A model generated the notes under the pieces. That model saw nothing but the letters and a program-made list of their open reading frames with translations. It was not told where the DNA came from and did not search any database. Below, piece after piece: positions 7,647-16,005 of a stretch of DNA of 34,731 nt (position 1 is the first letter of the stretch; each line of letters opens with the position of its first letter). Made by a program: the position numbers and the translations under genes. This DNA comes from Ilumatobacteraceae bacterium (GTDB lineage: Bacteria > Actinomycetota > Acidimicrobiia > Acidimicrobiales > Ilumatobacteraceae): contig SHUW01000004.1 of assembly GCA_009694465.1 (NCBI GenBank), positions 1-34,731 of the forward strand, written 5' to 3'.

Positions 7647-9092
7647 TCAACCTGGCGGCATGATGAACGGCGTCAATGCGCTGACATCACGGTGATCAGC
7701 ATTCAAGCCGTCAATGATGCACTGATCAATATGACGGTGGATGAGGCGCATCCGTGCCTCTTGGTACAACCCAAAACTGACACCCTTCTTGGCATTCTTG
7801 GCGGTGATTTTGAGTCCGAGTTGAACCTTTGGCAAGTTAGCCATGTCCTGTTCAAAGACATCGGCTAATCCTGACATCCCTTCGGCTTCTTTCCATGACT
7901 GCTCGAGTTTGAGGCGTTGAATCGGAGCTGGGTCGGGTCGCTCTTGACCGTCGGGAACTGGCATCATGCGCAACACATCCATATAGCAAGTGTCAGGCGT
8001 GGGGCCAGGGCGCCAGCGATACGTCAGTGATTGTCCCACGCCAGCCCATGGAGCGAAGGCTGGGAACAAGTGATACAGATGCGCGTCAAGCATTTCTGAA
8101 TCAGAAACGTTGGAAAGATCCTTGCCGTAAATCGGACCCATCACCGAGCGGAAAATCTCTGCGACGACTTCGCGTGCCGACGAACCGTCTGGCACTTCAA
8201 CTGATCCACGCTCCGAACGAGCCGAAAAAGCTAAATAGGCGTCGGCTACCTGTTGCTCGCTGAGATCACCAAGATGTGGGCTTTGGATGCCGAAGCCGTT
8301 GATGAAGCGCGTCACGAATGGTGAATCTGCCCAAATGGAATATTCACTGTTGGTGTCACCTGCGAATTCGAGAATCTGCGGATGCGTGGCGATGACGTGA
8401 TACCCCTCGGCGAAGGCCTCCATACAAACCTTCCAGTTAGCTGGAACTTCCTTCACCGCGTGAAAAGCCTTATAACGATTTTCCATGTTGAAATCGCGAC
8501 CGAAATGCTCAATCAGTTTGTCGGCAACTTTTTCAAAGGCCATCGCCTCAGGATCGAGGTTGACAAAGATAAATCCACACCATTCTGCGACGAGAGCCTG
8601 GGGTAAATCAGTGTCGCTCTCGTTGAGTACTTGTGGGAAATCCCATTGGGCAGGGATCTCTGCTAATTCTCCGTTGAGATCCCAACGCCAACCATGAAAC
8701 GGGCAGCGAAAAGAGGCCACTCGTCCATCCTCAACTCGCAACTTTGTTCCACGATGCAAACAAGAGTTATGGAACGCCTTGATTGACCCGTCCTTTGTTC
8801 GTGTCACAATCAGCGATTGATCAGCCACGTCATAGACGACATGATCACCTGGTTGCGCCAACTCGTCCACAGTGCATGCCATTTGCCAAGTCCGAGTCCA
8901 CATGTACTCGTTTTCTAAGGCAGCAAACTCGTGCGAGGTGTAGCGCAGTTTGGGGACATCAGCCTTGCCTTGAGAGACATAAGAATGATCAGTCAAAGAC
9001 GATGGCACCTGACGCGAATCAGCAGTTAAAAGATCCTGAACGGAGGGACCTGTGCTGCGATTCCTTCCTATTTCGGATTCAACGGCCGTCAT
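7647..9092 (-). CDS. Rieske non-heme iron oxygenase, alpha subunit
   Basis: A 481-residue aromatic-ring-hydroxylating-type oxygenase. The Rieske [2Fe-2S] ligands are C111, H113, C130 and H133 (CLHRGTKL and CPFHGWRW). The mononuclear iron site is H232 and H237 in EGYHVIATHPQ. No beta subunit is nearby, as in homomeric alpha-only oxygenases of the SRPBCC catalytic-domain type that hydroxylate or demethylate. The start overlaps the upstream ligase stop as ATGA and an AGGA sits before it. Being enclosed by two CoA ligases suggests that it acts on the same acid or CoA ester. Electron partners are not in the window. It resembles the oxygenase at 11520-12896 along its length, including PAQWDFP after the Rieske domain. 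Confidence 0.93.
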   Translation of the reverse strand: MTAVESEIGRNRSTGPSVQDLLTADSRQVPSSLTDHSYVSQGKADVPKLRYTSHEFAALENEYMWTRTWQMACTVDELAQPGDHVVYDVADQSLIVTRTKDGSIKAFHNSCLHRGTKLRVEDGRVASFRCPFHGWRWDLNGELAEIPAQWDFPQVLNESDTDLPQALVAEWCGFIFVNLDPEAMAFEKVADKLIEHFGRDFNMENRYKAFHAVKEVPANWKVCMEAFAEGYHVIATHPQILEFAGDTNSEYSIWADSPFVTRFINGFGIQSPHLGDLSEQQVADAYLAFSARSERGSVEVPDGSSAREVVAEIFRSVMGPIYGKDLSNVSDSEMLDAHLYHLFPAFAPWAGVGQSLTYRWRPGPTPDTCYMDVLRMMPVPDGQERPDPAPIQRLKLEQSWKEAEGMSGLADVFEQDMANLPKVQLGLKITAKNAKKGVSFGLYQEARMRLIHRHIDQCIIDGLNADHRDVSALTPFIMPPG

Positions 9093-10732
9093 GACTGTCC
9101 TGATGTTTGGGATTCTTCAAACAAACTGCGAGCTGTCCCGTAATCCGCTTTTCCGTTAGGGGCTCGCGGCACTGTCGTGACAAATACAAGTTGCTTGGGA
9201 ACCTTATAACTCGAGAGTTTAGTTTTGGTGTAAGCAATGACTTCTTCCCCAGTGGGAATACGCTCCCCAGGATTCACCGAAGCCACGCCGACTACGCGTT
9301 GTCCAAAGCGCTCATCGGGGATTCCAAAAACCAAACAGTCCGCCACTACCGCATGGGTTTTGACGGCCTCTTCGACTTCTTCGGGGAAAACCTTTTCTCC
9401 AGCTGTATTGATGCAGTTTGAACCGCGGCCCAACAAGGTGATCGTTCCATCGGCCTCAACAACTGCCATGTCGCCGGGAAAACTGTAACGAATACCGTCA
9501 AAACTCCTAAAAGTCCGATCTGATTTTTCCGGATCTTTGTAGTAGCCAATCGGCACCCCAGAGCCACTCACGCCAACCATGCCTTGTTCACCAGAACCTG
9601 GAACAACTTCTTTGCCAGTCTCAAAGTTGATGACCTTGGTATTGGGCATCGCGCCAAACTTGGCAGTCGTATTGATATTCGCCTTGGTGGCCATTGTCTG
9701 ACCCATTCCACCTTCGCTGGAACCGAGGATGTCCATCACAACTGTGTTCGGCATATATTCAAAAATTTCGGCCTTGATATCTGACGAGAACATTGCGCCT
9801 GTTGACATAATCATTTTCACTGCCGACGTGTCAAAGGGCGTCCCCGTGTCTGACTGTTGTTTGAGAGCTTGCACCATCGGTCGAGCGAAAGCATCACCAA
9901 CGATGATCAAGGTGCCGACTCCATGACGCTCGACAACGCGGAACATTTCCGCGGCGTCAAAAGACTGCCCCTCGAGAAGAACTACTTTGCCGGCCATCAA
10001 ATGAGGGACCAGTGCGCCCAGCCAGACTCCCGTGCCATGCATCAAGGGACAACAAGGCATACCGACTGGTTGACCGGAACCTGTATGAATCATTTTCGCT
10101 AACGCCGACACTCCTTCAATGCTCGTGATAGCGGGAAGCCCAGCAGAATTTGTATAAAAGCCTAAGAAACCCTCGGTAAAGGAGCCCATCGGGTACATCA
10201 CGCCTTTCGGCATCCCCGTTGTGCCTCCGGTGTACAACATGTACAAGTCGTCAACTCCGCGAACAATACGCTCTGCTGGATCGTGATCATCCAGAACCGA
10301 TTCCCATGGAATCGCCCCGATGACCCCAGCCGAGGAGGAATCAAGAACCTCTATCAAGAGTCGCAATTTGGGCAAACGATGCGCAATTCGTTGAATACGA
10401 TCGCCAAGACTTGAATGGAAAACAAGAGCTTCACAATCAGCGTTATCTAAAAGATAGAGCAACTCATCGTCAAGATAGCGATAGTTGACATTGACTGGCG
10501 TGACCCGATTTTTGAAGGCCGCGTATTGGGTAATCAAATACTCTGGGCAGTTGTACATGAACATGCCAACTTTTGAGTGTTCGCCAATGCCGTTGAATTT
10601 GAAGGCTGCGGCAAGACGCGCTGCATGCTCGTCATATTGTGACCATGTCACTTCCACGTCACCGCAAGCAATTGCGACTGCATCAGGAAACTCGTCGGCA
10701 TGCGCCTCAAAAATATTTGCGTAAGTCAGCAT
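9089..10732 (-). CDS. AMP-forming acyl-CoA synthetase (FadD-like)
   Basis: A 547-residue ligase when started at MLTYANIFEAH (ATG 10732, behind a GGGGGGAAA site); the frame extends 22 codons further without family resemblance. Motifs: YTGGTTGMPKG in the first half, ILGSSEGG, SFPGDMAVVEADG, and catalytic K528 in PNGKADY. The reaction is ATP-dependent CoA activation of a carboxylic acid. It heads the minus-strand unit with the Rieske gene (4-base overlap) and a second ligase. It diverges from the HAD gene at 10815 across roughly 80 bases. Substrate class cannot be read reliably; the pairing with oxygenases suggests a cyclic or branched acid rather than a plain fatty acid. Confidence 0.92.
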   Translation of the reverse strand: MLTYANIFEAHADEFPDAVAIACGDVEVTWSQYDEHAARLAAAFKFNGIGEHSKVGMFMYNCPEYLITQYAAFKNRVTPVNVNYRYLDDELLYLLDNADCEALVFHSSLGDRIQRIAHRLPKLRLLIEVLDSSSAGVIGAIPWESVLDDHDPAERIVRGVDDLYMLYTGGTTGMPKGVMYPMGSFTEGFLGFYTNSAGLPAITSIEGVSALAKMIHTGSGQPVGMPCCPLMHGTGVWLGALVPHLMAGKVVLLEGQSFDAAEMFRVVERHGVGTLIIVGDAFARPMVQALKQQSDTGTPFDTSAVKMIMSTGAMFSSDIKAEIFEYMPNTVVMDILGSSEGGMGQTMATKANINTTAKFGAMPNTKVINFETGKEVVPGSGEQGMVGVSGSGVPIGYYKDPEKSDRTFRSFDGIRYSFPGDMAVVEADGTITLLGRGSNCINTAGEKVFPEEVEEAVKTHAVVADCLVFGIPDERFGQRVVGVASVNPGERIPTGEEVIAYTKTKLSSYKVPKQLVFVTTVPRAPNGKADYGTARSLFEESQTSGQS

Positions 10733-10814
10733 TTGTATTTCCCCCCACTGGATTAAAACCTGATCTTTTGCCCTGATAAAGAGCAAATGGATGAACACTT
10801 ATAGGGTAGGCGAA

Positions 10815-11465
10815 ATGCTTGATGCCACTCCACAGGGAACGAACATTCGGGCAATAGTTTTTGATTTCGGCGGGGTCCTGATTACTTCGATCACCCATCA
10901 ACTCCATAACATCGCCGTGGACCACGGGGTGGACGTGGCAACTATGTTGAGAATTCTTTTGGGGCCCCACGAGAGTGGTTCTCACCCTTGGCATCAAGCT
11001 GAGCGCGGTGAGATTGCCGTTTCCGCCATTCAAGAAGGCCTCCAACCGTGGGCGACGCCGCATGGCGTGCGTTTGCAGGGTGACGAGATTGACGCCCTGA
11101 TGGCCCCTGGTCAGTACACGGTGATCACCCCAATGTTGGACAAGGTCAGCGAACTGCGAGAACGGGGCTATAAAACTGGACTGCTCACTAACTCATTCGC
11201 CGAATTTCGTCCAACCATGCAAAGAGATCTTCGTTTTGAGGACTTCTCAGCAATTATTGAGTCCTTTGCCGTCGGCTCACGCAAGCCAGAATCGGCGATC
11301 TATGAGGCCACAGCCCGGATGCTTCAGGTCCCGCACTCAGAGATTCTGTATCTCGACGATTTCGCGCAAAATATTGCCATGGCACAAGGCTTTTCTTGGA
11401 GCACGATTGAGGTTCATGACCCACTCTTGGCCTTAGCCGAGATTGAGACTTTCTTGCCCCTCTGA
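10815..11465 (+). CDS. HAD superfamily hydrolase (subfamily IA, DFGGV type)
   Basis: About 216 residues of haloacid-dehalogenase fold. Motif I is FDFGGVL (nucleophile D17), motif II LLTNS, motif III GSRKPE, motif IV YLDDFAQN. Glycine replaces the second aspartate of the usual DxD, as in the ACAD10-like group, so ordinary phosphatase activity is uncertain. The start may instead be the ATG at 10791, nine residues earlier; the later ATG has AGGCGA nearby. The gene opens the plus-strand unit HAD, Rieske, orphan, ThuA-like protein and is divergent from the ligase. Related proteins occur in acyl-CoA catabolism operons with unclear function. Confidence 0.82.
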   Translation: MLDATPQGTNIRAIVFDFGGVLITSITHQLHNIAVDHGVDVATMLRILLGPHESGSHPWHQAERGEIAVSAIQEGLQPWATPHGVRLQGDEIDALMAPGQYTVITPMLDKVSELRERGYKTGLLTNSFAEFRPTMQRDLRFEDFSAIIESFAVGSRKPESAIYEATARMLQVPHSEILYLDDFAQNIAMAQGFSWSTIEVHDPLLALAEIETFLPL

Positions 11466-11519
11466 CATTCGTGCACCTCGGTACCAGTCAAAAGTAATCA
11501 GATGGTCAATAATGGAGTT

Positions 11520-12896
11520 ATGACGACTCTTGAACCTCGACCTGCCCGCTCTCCTGGGGTCAGTTATCAGGAGTTACTTGACGCCGACACCCATCCAGTC
11601 CCTGCGGTGTTGCGCCTTGAATCTCCCCTCTATCTAGGTGATACGGATATCCCCGTTGAGCGTTACATATCCAGAGAATGGCACGAGATTGAGAAAGAAC
11701 GGCTGTGGAGTCGGGTCTGGCAGTTCGCATGTCGTGAGGAGCAAATCCCAGATGCAGGCGATTACGTCGTCTACGACATCACCAACCAGTCCTACATAGT
11801 GGTGCGCCAAGACGATGGGACGATTAAGGCGTATCCGAATGCGTGTCTACACCGCGGTCGTCGACTCAAAGATTATGACGGGCATTGCTCGGAAATTCGT
11901 TGCCCATTCCACGGATTTTCTTGGGCCCTCGAAGGTCACCTCACCGATGTTCCTGCTCAATGGGATTTCCCCCACGTTGAAGAACGAAGAGAAGAAGATT
12001 TTCATCTCCCCGAATGTCAGGTTGGTACATGGGCGGGATTTGTGTTCATCAACCCAGATCCACAATGTGAACCATTGAGCGATTTCCTCGGTGGCATCCA
12101 GGAGCAATTTGAGATTTGGAAGTTAGAAGATCGATTTATCGAAGCCCATGTCACAAAAATTATTGGTGCTAACTGGAAGATCGCTCAGGAAGCTTTTAGT
12201 GAGGCATACCACGTCAATGCAACTCATCCGCAAATCCTCCCCTACCTGGCTGATACGAACTCCCAAGTTGATGTGTGGGAAAACTATTCACGCGTCATCA
12301 CTGCTGGCCTGTCGACTAGCCCACTGCTGTGGTACGACGTAAGCGAAGATGACATGATGCGCGGCATGCTTGACGTTCGCGTAGATCAAGACAGTCCGAT
12401 CAAAATTCCTGCTGGTCAAACCGCGCGCGCCGTGGCTTCAGCCTCAGCGAGAGATCGTTGGCGATCTGCTGTTGGTGATCGCGTCGACTCCATGAGCGAC
12501 TCCGAGATGATGGACAGTATTGACTACACAATTTTTCCAAATTTGCATCCTTGGGGAGCCTTTAACCGCATTGTCTATCGCTTTCGACCCAACGGCGATG
12601 ATCACCGATCATCAATCATGGAAGTCTTCTTTCTCTCGCCCTTTTCGGGCAAGAGACCACCTAACGCCAAGCGTCGGGATCTCGCCATTGACGAACCTTT
12701 TACCAATGCCACAGAGTTGGGCATGTTGGCAAAGGTTTTCCAACAAGATGTTTTCAATATGAGCAAAGTTCAGGCCGGCCTAGAAACAACATGGAAGCCA
12801 GGCGTCACCTTGGGTAATTACCAAGAGGTCAAAGTTCGCTGGCTGCATAAGCTCCTCGGGGAATTTGTCAACAAAGACTTCACGGGACGGCACTGA
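11520..12896 (+). CDS. Rieske non-heme iron oxygenase, alpha subunit
   Basis: A 458-residue oxygenase when started at MTTLEPRPARSPG; an ATG six codons earlier (11502) is the alternative. Rieske ligands are C109, H111, C128 and H131 (CLHRGRRL, CPFHGFSW). Mononuclear iron histidines are H231 and H236 in EAYHVNATHPQ. It is a clear paralogue of the oxygenase at 7647-9092, sharing the same N-terminal layout, PAQWDFP and the catalytic-domain pattern. No beta subunit follows. Instead comes a 72-codon orphan starting one base after the stop, then a ThuA-like gene. Function: NAD(P)H-driven hydroxylation or dealkylation of an unknown substrate, needing ferredoxin and reductase from elsewhere. Confidence 0.93.
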   Translation: MTTLEPRPARSPGVSYQELLDADTHPVPAVLRLESPLYLGDTDIPVERYISREWHEIEKERLWSRVWQFACREEQIPDAGDYVVYDITNQSYIVVRQDDGTIKAYPNACLHRGRRLKDYDGHCSEIRCPFHGFSWALEGHLTDVPAQWDFPHVEERREEDFHLPECQVGTWAGFVFINPDPQCEPLSDFLGGIQEQFEIWKLEDRFIEAHVTKIIGANWKIAQEAFSEAYHVNATHPQILPYLADTNSQVDVWENYSRVITAGLSTSPLLWYDVSEDDMMRGMLDVRVDQDSPIKIPAGQTARAVASASARDRWRSAVGDRVDSMSDSEMMDSIDYTIFPNLHPWGAFNRIVYRFRPNGDDHRSSIMEVFFLSPFSGKRPPNAKRRDLAIDEPFTNATELGMLAKVFQQDVFNMSKVQAGLETTWKPGVTLGNYQEVKVRWLHKLLGEFVNKDFTGRH

Positions 12897-12897
12897 G

Positions 12898-13116
12898 ATG
12901 CATGGCATTATCCACCCTTTTAGCAAAGCCTTATACGAACAAGATGGTGAAGGTCATATACGAGTCTCCTTCGAAGGCAAGTGGGGCTTATTCAACGACA
13001 ATGGCAGTTACATTGAAGGCGAGATTCGCGAGTGCGACCCACAGTTGTGTGGCTGGGTGGGTGGACCTCAGGTGGCGAACCATCGCGTCGTCATTGATCC
13101 ACTTGAAAGACACTGA
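12898..13116 (+). CDS. conserved-looking 72-residue orphan between Rieske and ThuA-like genes
   Basis: I do not recognise this family. The ATG at 12898 lies one base after the TGA of the oxygenase, implying translational coupling. The 72-residue product has alternating hydrophobic and charged residues (HIRVSFEGKWGLF, YIEGEIRECDP, CGWVGGPQ) suggestive of a small beta-rich domain. It has two cysteines close together (ECDPQLC), no membrane segment and no signal peptide. An upstream start at 12865 inside the oxygenase is possible but gives antisense-like filler. Position suggests an accessory or assembly partner of the oxygenase, or a small substrate-binding protein. This is inference from context only. 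Confidence 0.7.
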   Translation: MHGIIHPFSKALYEQDGEGHIRVSFEGKWGLFNDNGSYIEGEIRECDPQLCGWVGGPQVANHRVVIDPLERH

Positions 13117-13158
13117 ACAGTTGATTGTGCTGACCCATACGGACATTCGGTTCTTGTG

Positions 13159-13956
13159 ATGGGTATGACAGCCAGCCCGCTGCGGGTTCAAGTCGTGACT
13201 GGTGGACACCCATTCGTTGCCGAACCCTTCTTTGCGATATTTGATTCCATGACAGAAATTGATTGGACCCCAGCCACCACACCGACGCTGGGTTACGACG
13301 TTGTTGTCTTTTACGACATGCCGGGTCTGCAATTCACAGGCTCCAATCCGCCAGTGAACTTTCCCGAACCAACACCCGAGCACCTAGGTGTACTACAGGG
13401 ATTGCAAGACGCTGGTGTTGGTTTAGTGTTTATGCACCATTCTTTGGCAAGTTGGCCGGCGTGGGAGGGCTTTGCTGAACTCATCGGCGGACGATTTCAT
13501 TATCAGCCGGCGACTTTGCGGGGAACGCAATATCCAGATTCGGGTTATGTTTTTGATGTTCAACACACCATTGAAGTGTTGGATCAACAGCACCCGATCT
13601 GTGCGGGATTGAGTGATGCCTTCACCCTGACCGATGAGTTGTACTGCTGTCCCATCTTCGAAGATGATGTGACACCGCTGATGCGCACCAACTTCCCCAC
13701 TCACGATCCGACTCTCTTTAGTTCCTCGGACCTAGCGATTCGCGGACAACGCAATAGCAACGCGGGATGGACGCATCCTGCAGGAAGCAATGTGGTGGCG
13801 TGGGTGAAAAAGGCCGGCAACTCCCCTTTGGCATATCTCCAATTTGGGGACGGTCCAGTGACCTATGGTGATCCGAACTTTCGCCGAGTACTGAGTAACG
13901 CCATCACCTGGGCAGCCTCGGCTGACGCTCAACTATGGGCATCAACTGAGGCTTGA
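13159..13956 (+). CDS. ThuA-like domain protein (trehalose-utilisation family)
   Basis: About 265 residues with the class-I-glutamine-amidotransferase-like ThuA fold: VTGGHPFVAEPFF at the N-terminus, GVGLVFMHHSLASWPAW then FAELIGGRFHYQP in the middle, and LAYLQFGDG near the end. ThuA proteins are linked to disaccharide and 3-keto-sugar metabolism, but their chemistry is poorly defined. Possible starts are GTG 13156, ATG 13159 and ATG 13165, none with a good ribosome binding site. The gene closes the plus-strand HAD-Rieske-orphan unit and converges with the nitroreductase gene (20-base gap). A second ThuA-like protein is encoded at 21889-22659. It could act on a hydrolysable ring-derived diketone, but nothing proves it. 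Confidence 0.82.
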   Translation: MGMTASPLRVQVVTGGHPFVAEPFFAIFDSMTEIDWTPATTPTLGYDVVVFYDMPGLQFTGSNPPVNFPEPTPEHLGVLQGLQDAGVGLVFMHHSLASWPAWEGFAELIGGRFHYQPATLRGTQYPDSGYVFDVQHTIEVLDQQHPICAGLSDAFTLTDELYCCPIFEDDVTPLMRTNFPTHDPTLFSSSDLAIRGQRNSNAGWTHPAGSNVVAWVKKAGNSPLAYLQFGDGPVTYGDPNFRRVLSNAITWAASADAQLWASTEA

Positions 13957-13976
13957 GGCAACGAACCTAGAAGAAG

Positions 13977-14615
13977 TTAACTCCAACTATTCCAACGCAC
14001 AAACTTTTCTGCAGCAACGCGCTTGGCCACTTTAAAGTCAGTGCCAATTGTGTAGGCCACAGGGAATAACCCAGCCTGGGTGTATTGATCAAATGGAATG
14101 CCGAGCAATTCGGCGGCCTCTTTTTCGTTGGGCAAGTGCAAAGTTGTCCATGCTGAACCCATACCGCGTTCGCGCAATGCCAACATGAAACTCCAGACTG
14201 CTGGCAACAATGATCCCCAAGCCGAAGCTTGACCAAAAGTTGGAGTGCCAGCATCGAGGCGACCAGCAATGAGCGGAATCAGTAACACCGGAACCTGATC
14301 CATGACATCGGCGAGATAGGTCGCTGAATCCAGGATTCGCTCACCCTGATGATCTCCTCGGGGGCGATTGGGGTCATTGACATATGGATAAAAGTTTCCG
14401 CGATACATATCGGCCAAAGCCTTCTTCTTCACTGGGTCATCAACGAAGAGCCAACGCCAACCCTGCATATTGGAACCAGTTGGTGCCTGATGAGCTATTT
14501 CGATGCACTCCATCAATACTTCACGCTCCACGGGCCTTTGCAAGTCGAGTCGCTTGCGCACCGAGCGCGTCGTTGTCAAGACCTGATCGGCCGTTAGTCC
14601 TAGTCGTTCACTCAT
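13977..14615 (-). CDS. nitroreductase family protein
   Basis: A 212-residue FMN-dependent nitroreductase-fold protein: TTRSVRKRLDL at the N-terminus binds the FMN phosphate in this family, HQAPTGSNMQGWRWLFVDD is the classic second segment, and ERGMGSAWTTLHL with the C-terminal FKVAKRV completes the fold. Relatives reduce nitro groups, quinones or enones, or act as dehydrogenases. It is the last gene of the six-gene minus-strand run that starts at 18868. It overlaps the PPOX-fold gene by 4 bases (ATGA), which suggests the two flavoproteins are made together. The physiological substrate is probably an unsaturated or quinone intermediate, which is inference. Confidence 0.88.
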   Translation of the reverse strand: MSERLGLTADQVLTTTRSVRKRLDLQRPVEREVLMECIEIAHQAPTGSNMQGWRWLFVDDPVKKKALADMYRGNFYPYVNDPNRPRGDHQGERILDSATYLADVMDQVPVLLIPLIAGRLDAGTPTFGQASAWGSLLPAVWSFMLALRERGMGSAWTTLHLPNEKEAAELLGIPFDQYTQAGLFPVAYTIGTDFKVAKRVAAEKFVRWNSWS

Positions 14616-15145
14616 GATTTATCTGCTTTCGTTTTAGTGGCCTGTTCGGCCATCCATTCGGATGTTGCTTTACCCATTTTCCCGCCGTCATATCCAATAC
14701 GTTGCGTCGGTTTGACTTCAAGAATGACACGGCGGGGGGAATCTAAAAATAATGTGAAGGCGTCACGCTGAGTTGACGGACCACCGAGAATCGCTTCTGA
14801 CAACTCTGGATAAAACCAATCCTTTGTTGCTTGATCATCATGCAAGACGCATTCGCCTTTCCAGGTGACAGTTTTATTGCGCGCCATTGATGATCCAGTT
14901 GAGGTGACAACAACGCACACGCGCGGGTCACGACGAACCGCGGAAATTCGTGCTCGTTGCGATGAAGCCGTTAGCCAAAAACTTCCTCGTCGCCAGACAT
15001 AGGACATGATCACACCTACTGGCCAACCTTCTTTATTTGACCAAATAAAGGTGCATTCATTCTGCGCCAGTAACAGTTGTTCCTCAACATCCTCGTCAAG
15101 GCCAAAGACGGTGACATCTTCATAATTCTCTGGGTGCTCTGTCAT
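14612..15145 (-). CDS. pyridoxamine 5'-phosphate oxidase-fold flavin/F420-binding protein
   Basis: A 177-residue split-barrel protein. The typical pattern is EGWPVGVIMSYVWRRGSFWLTA, then RISAVRRDPRVCVVVTS and TVTWKGECVLHDD. Such proteins bind FMN or, in Actinobacteria, F420, and reduce or oxidise small organics; some only sequester cofactors. The start is supported by AAGGAGAAAAAG directly before the ATG at 15145. The preceding SDR ends 35 bases upstream and the nitroreductase overlaps its stop. In this run it may serve a reductive step or support the P450. Which flavin it uses cannot be told from sequence alone. Confidence 0.82.
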   Translation of the reverse strand: MTEHPENYEDVTVFGLDEDVEEQLLLAQNECTFIWSNKEGWPVGVIMSYVWRRGSFWLTASSQRARISAVRRDPRVCVVVTSTGSSMARNKTVTWKGECVLHDDQATKDWFYPELSEAILGGPSTQRDAFTLFLDSPRRVILEVKPTQRIGYDGGKMGKATSEWMAEQATKTKADKS

Positions 15146-15180
15146 CTTTTTCTCCTTATTGAATTTTCTTGATCATCTTG

Positions 15181-15945
15181 CTAAGAATCCGCTGGCAACT
15201 CACGTGGCATAAATTGCCCAGTGTTAGCAGTAATACCACCATCAACTGGAACGACTGCTCCAGTCACAAAACTTGAGGCCTGCGAGGCCAGAAAAACAAT
15301 AACTGCTGCTACTTCTTCGGCCGTGCCCCAGCGTTGAAGAGGAACGGCCCGCCGCAGGCTTTCGTACACCTCGGGAACCTGCTTGATGCCCGTTGTCATG
15401 CCGGTTTCGGTCGGGCCTGGACACACAACATTCACGGTGATTGCGTCTGCGGCAAGGTCAAGCGCGGCCCCTTTAGCCAAATTGATGACTGCAGCCTTTG
15501 CGGTGTTGTAGGCCCACATATTTGGATCTGCGTTAATGCCCGACGTCGACGCAGTGATGACGATACGACCGCCACCCCGCCTTCGTAAAGCTGGAACCGC
15601 AGCGCGGATACCAAGTAGGACCCCACGAACATTGACTTCAATCGTTCGATCAAAGATCTCGATGGGCATCATCACAATGTCTCCACTCGCAGGTACGCCA
15701 GCATTCAAGATCATTGCGTCTAAACCGCCGAACTCACTGTCTGCAAGAGAGACTGCGGCATTATTCACCTCTGCGTCAGTGACATCTCCCTCAACAATAA
15801 GAACCCGATCCAGTTTGGCGAGTTCGTGTAACTCGGCACTGGGACGGTCGATGACCACCACTGACCCTCCACTCGCGAGCAAGGCATCAACCGTGGCACG
15901 ACCAATGCCAGAGGCCCCGCCCGTCACGATAGAAACGCGTGTCAT
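15181..15945 (-). CDS. SDR family oxidoreductase (probably NAD-dependent)
   Basis: A 254-residue classical SDR when started at the ATG at 15945; a GTG three codons earlier (15954) is possible. The cofactor motif is TGGASGIG and strand two ends VVVIDRPS, so aspartate favours NAD. LNAG replaces NNAG, and the catalytic ITASTSG serine lies 13 residues before the Tyr of YNTAK. The product ends with the usual VPVDGG plus a short tail. It follows the P450 (61 bases from stop to this ATG) and precedes the PPOX-fold gene. A simple reading is that it oxidises the alcohol made by the P450. No clear ribosome binding site is seen. Confidence 0.88.
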   Translation of the reverse strand: MTRVSIVTGGASGIGRATVDALLASGGSVVVIDRPSAELHELAKLDRVLIVEGDVTDAEVNNAAVSLADSEFGGLDAMILNAGVPASGDIVMMPIEIFDRTIEVNVRGVLLGIRAAVPALRRRGGGRIVITASTSGINADPNMWAYNTAKAAVINLAKGAALDLAADAITVNVVCPGPTETGMTTGIKQVPEVYESLRRAVPLQRWGTAEEVAAVIVFLASQASSFVTGAVVPVDGGITANTGQFMPRELPADS

Positions 15946-16005
15946 CGTCGCCACACAGCGCGTATCAGAACGACAACAAGTCTGCGCAGGAGCCAGGCCA
16001 CTGAA

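Noticed and set aside
13178-13202. GGGTTCAAGTC looks like the T-arm of a tRNA.
   Set aside because: It lies within the ThuA-like coding sequence (PLRVQVVTGG), and no matching acceptor, D or anticodon arms surround it.
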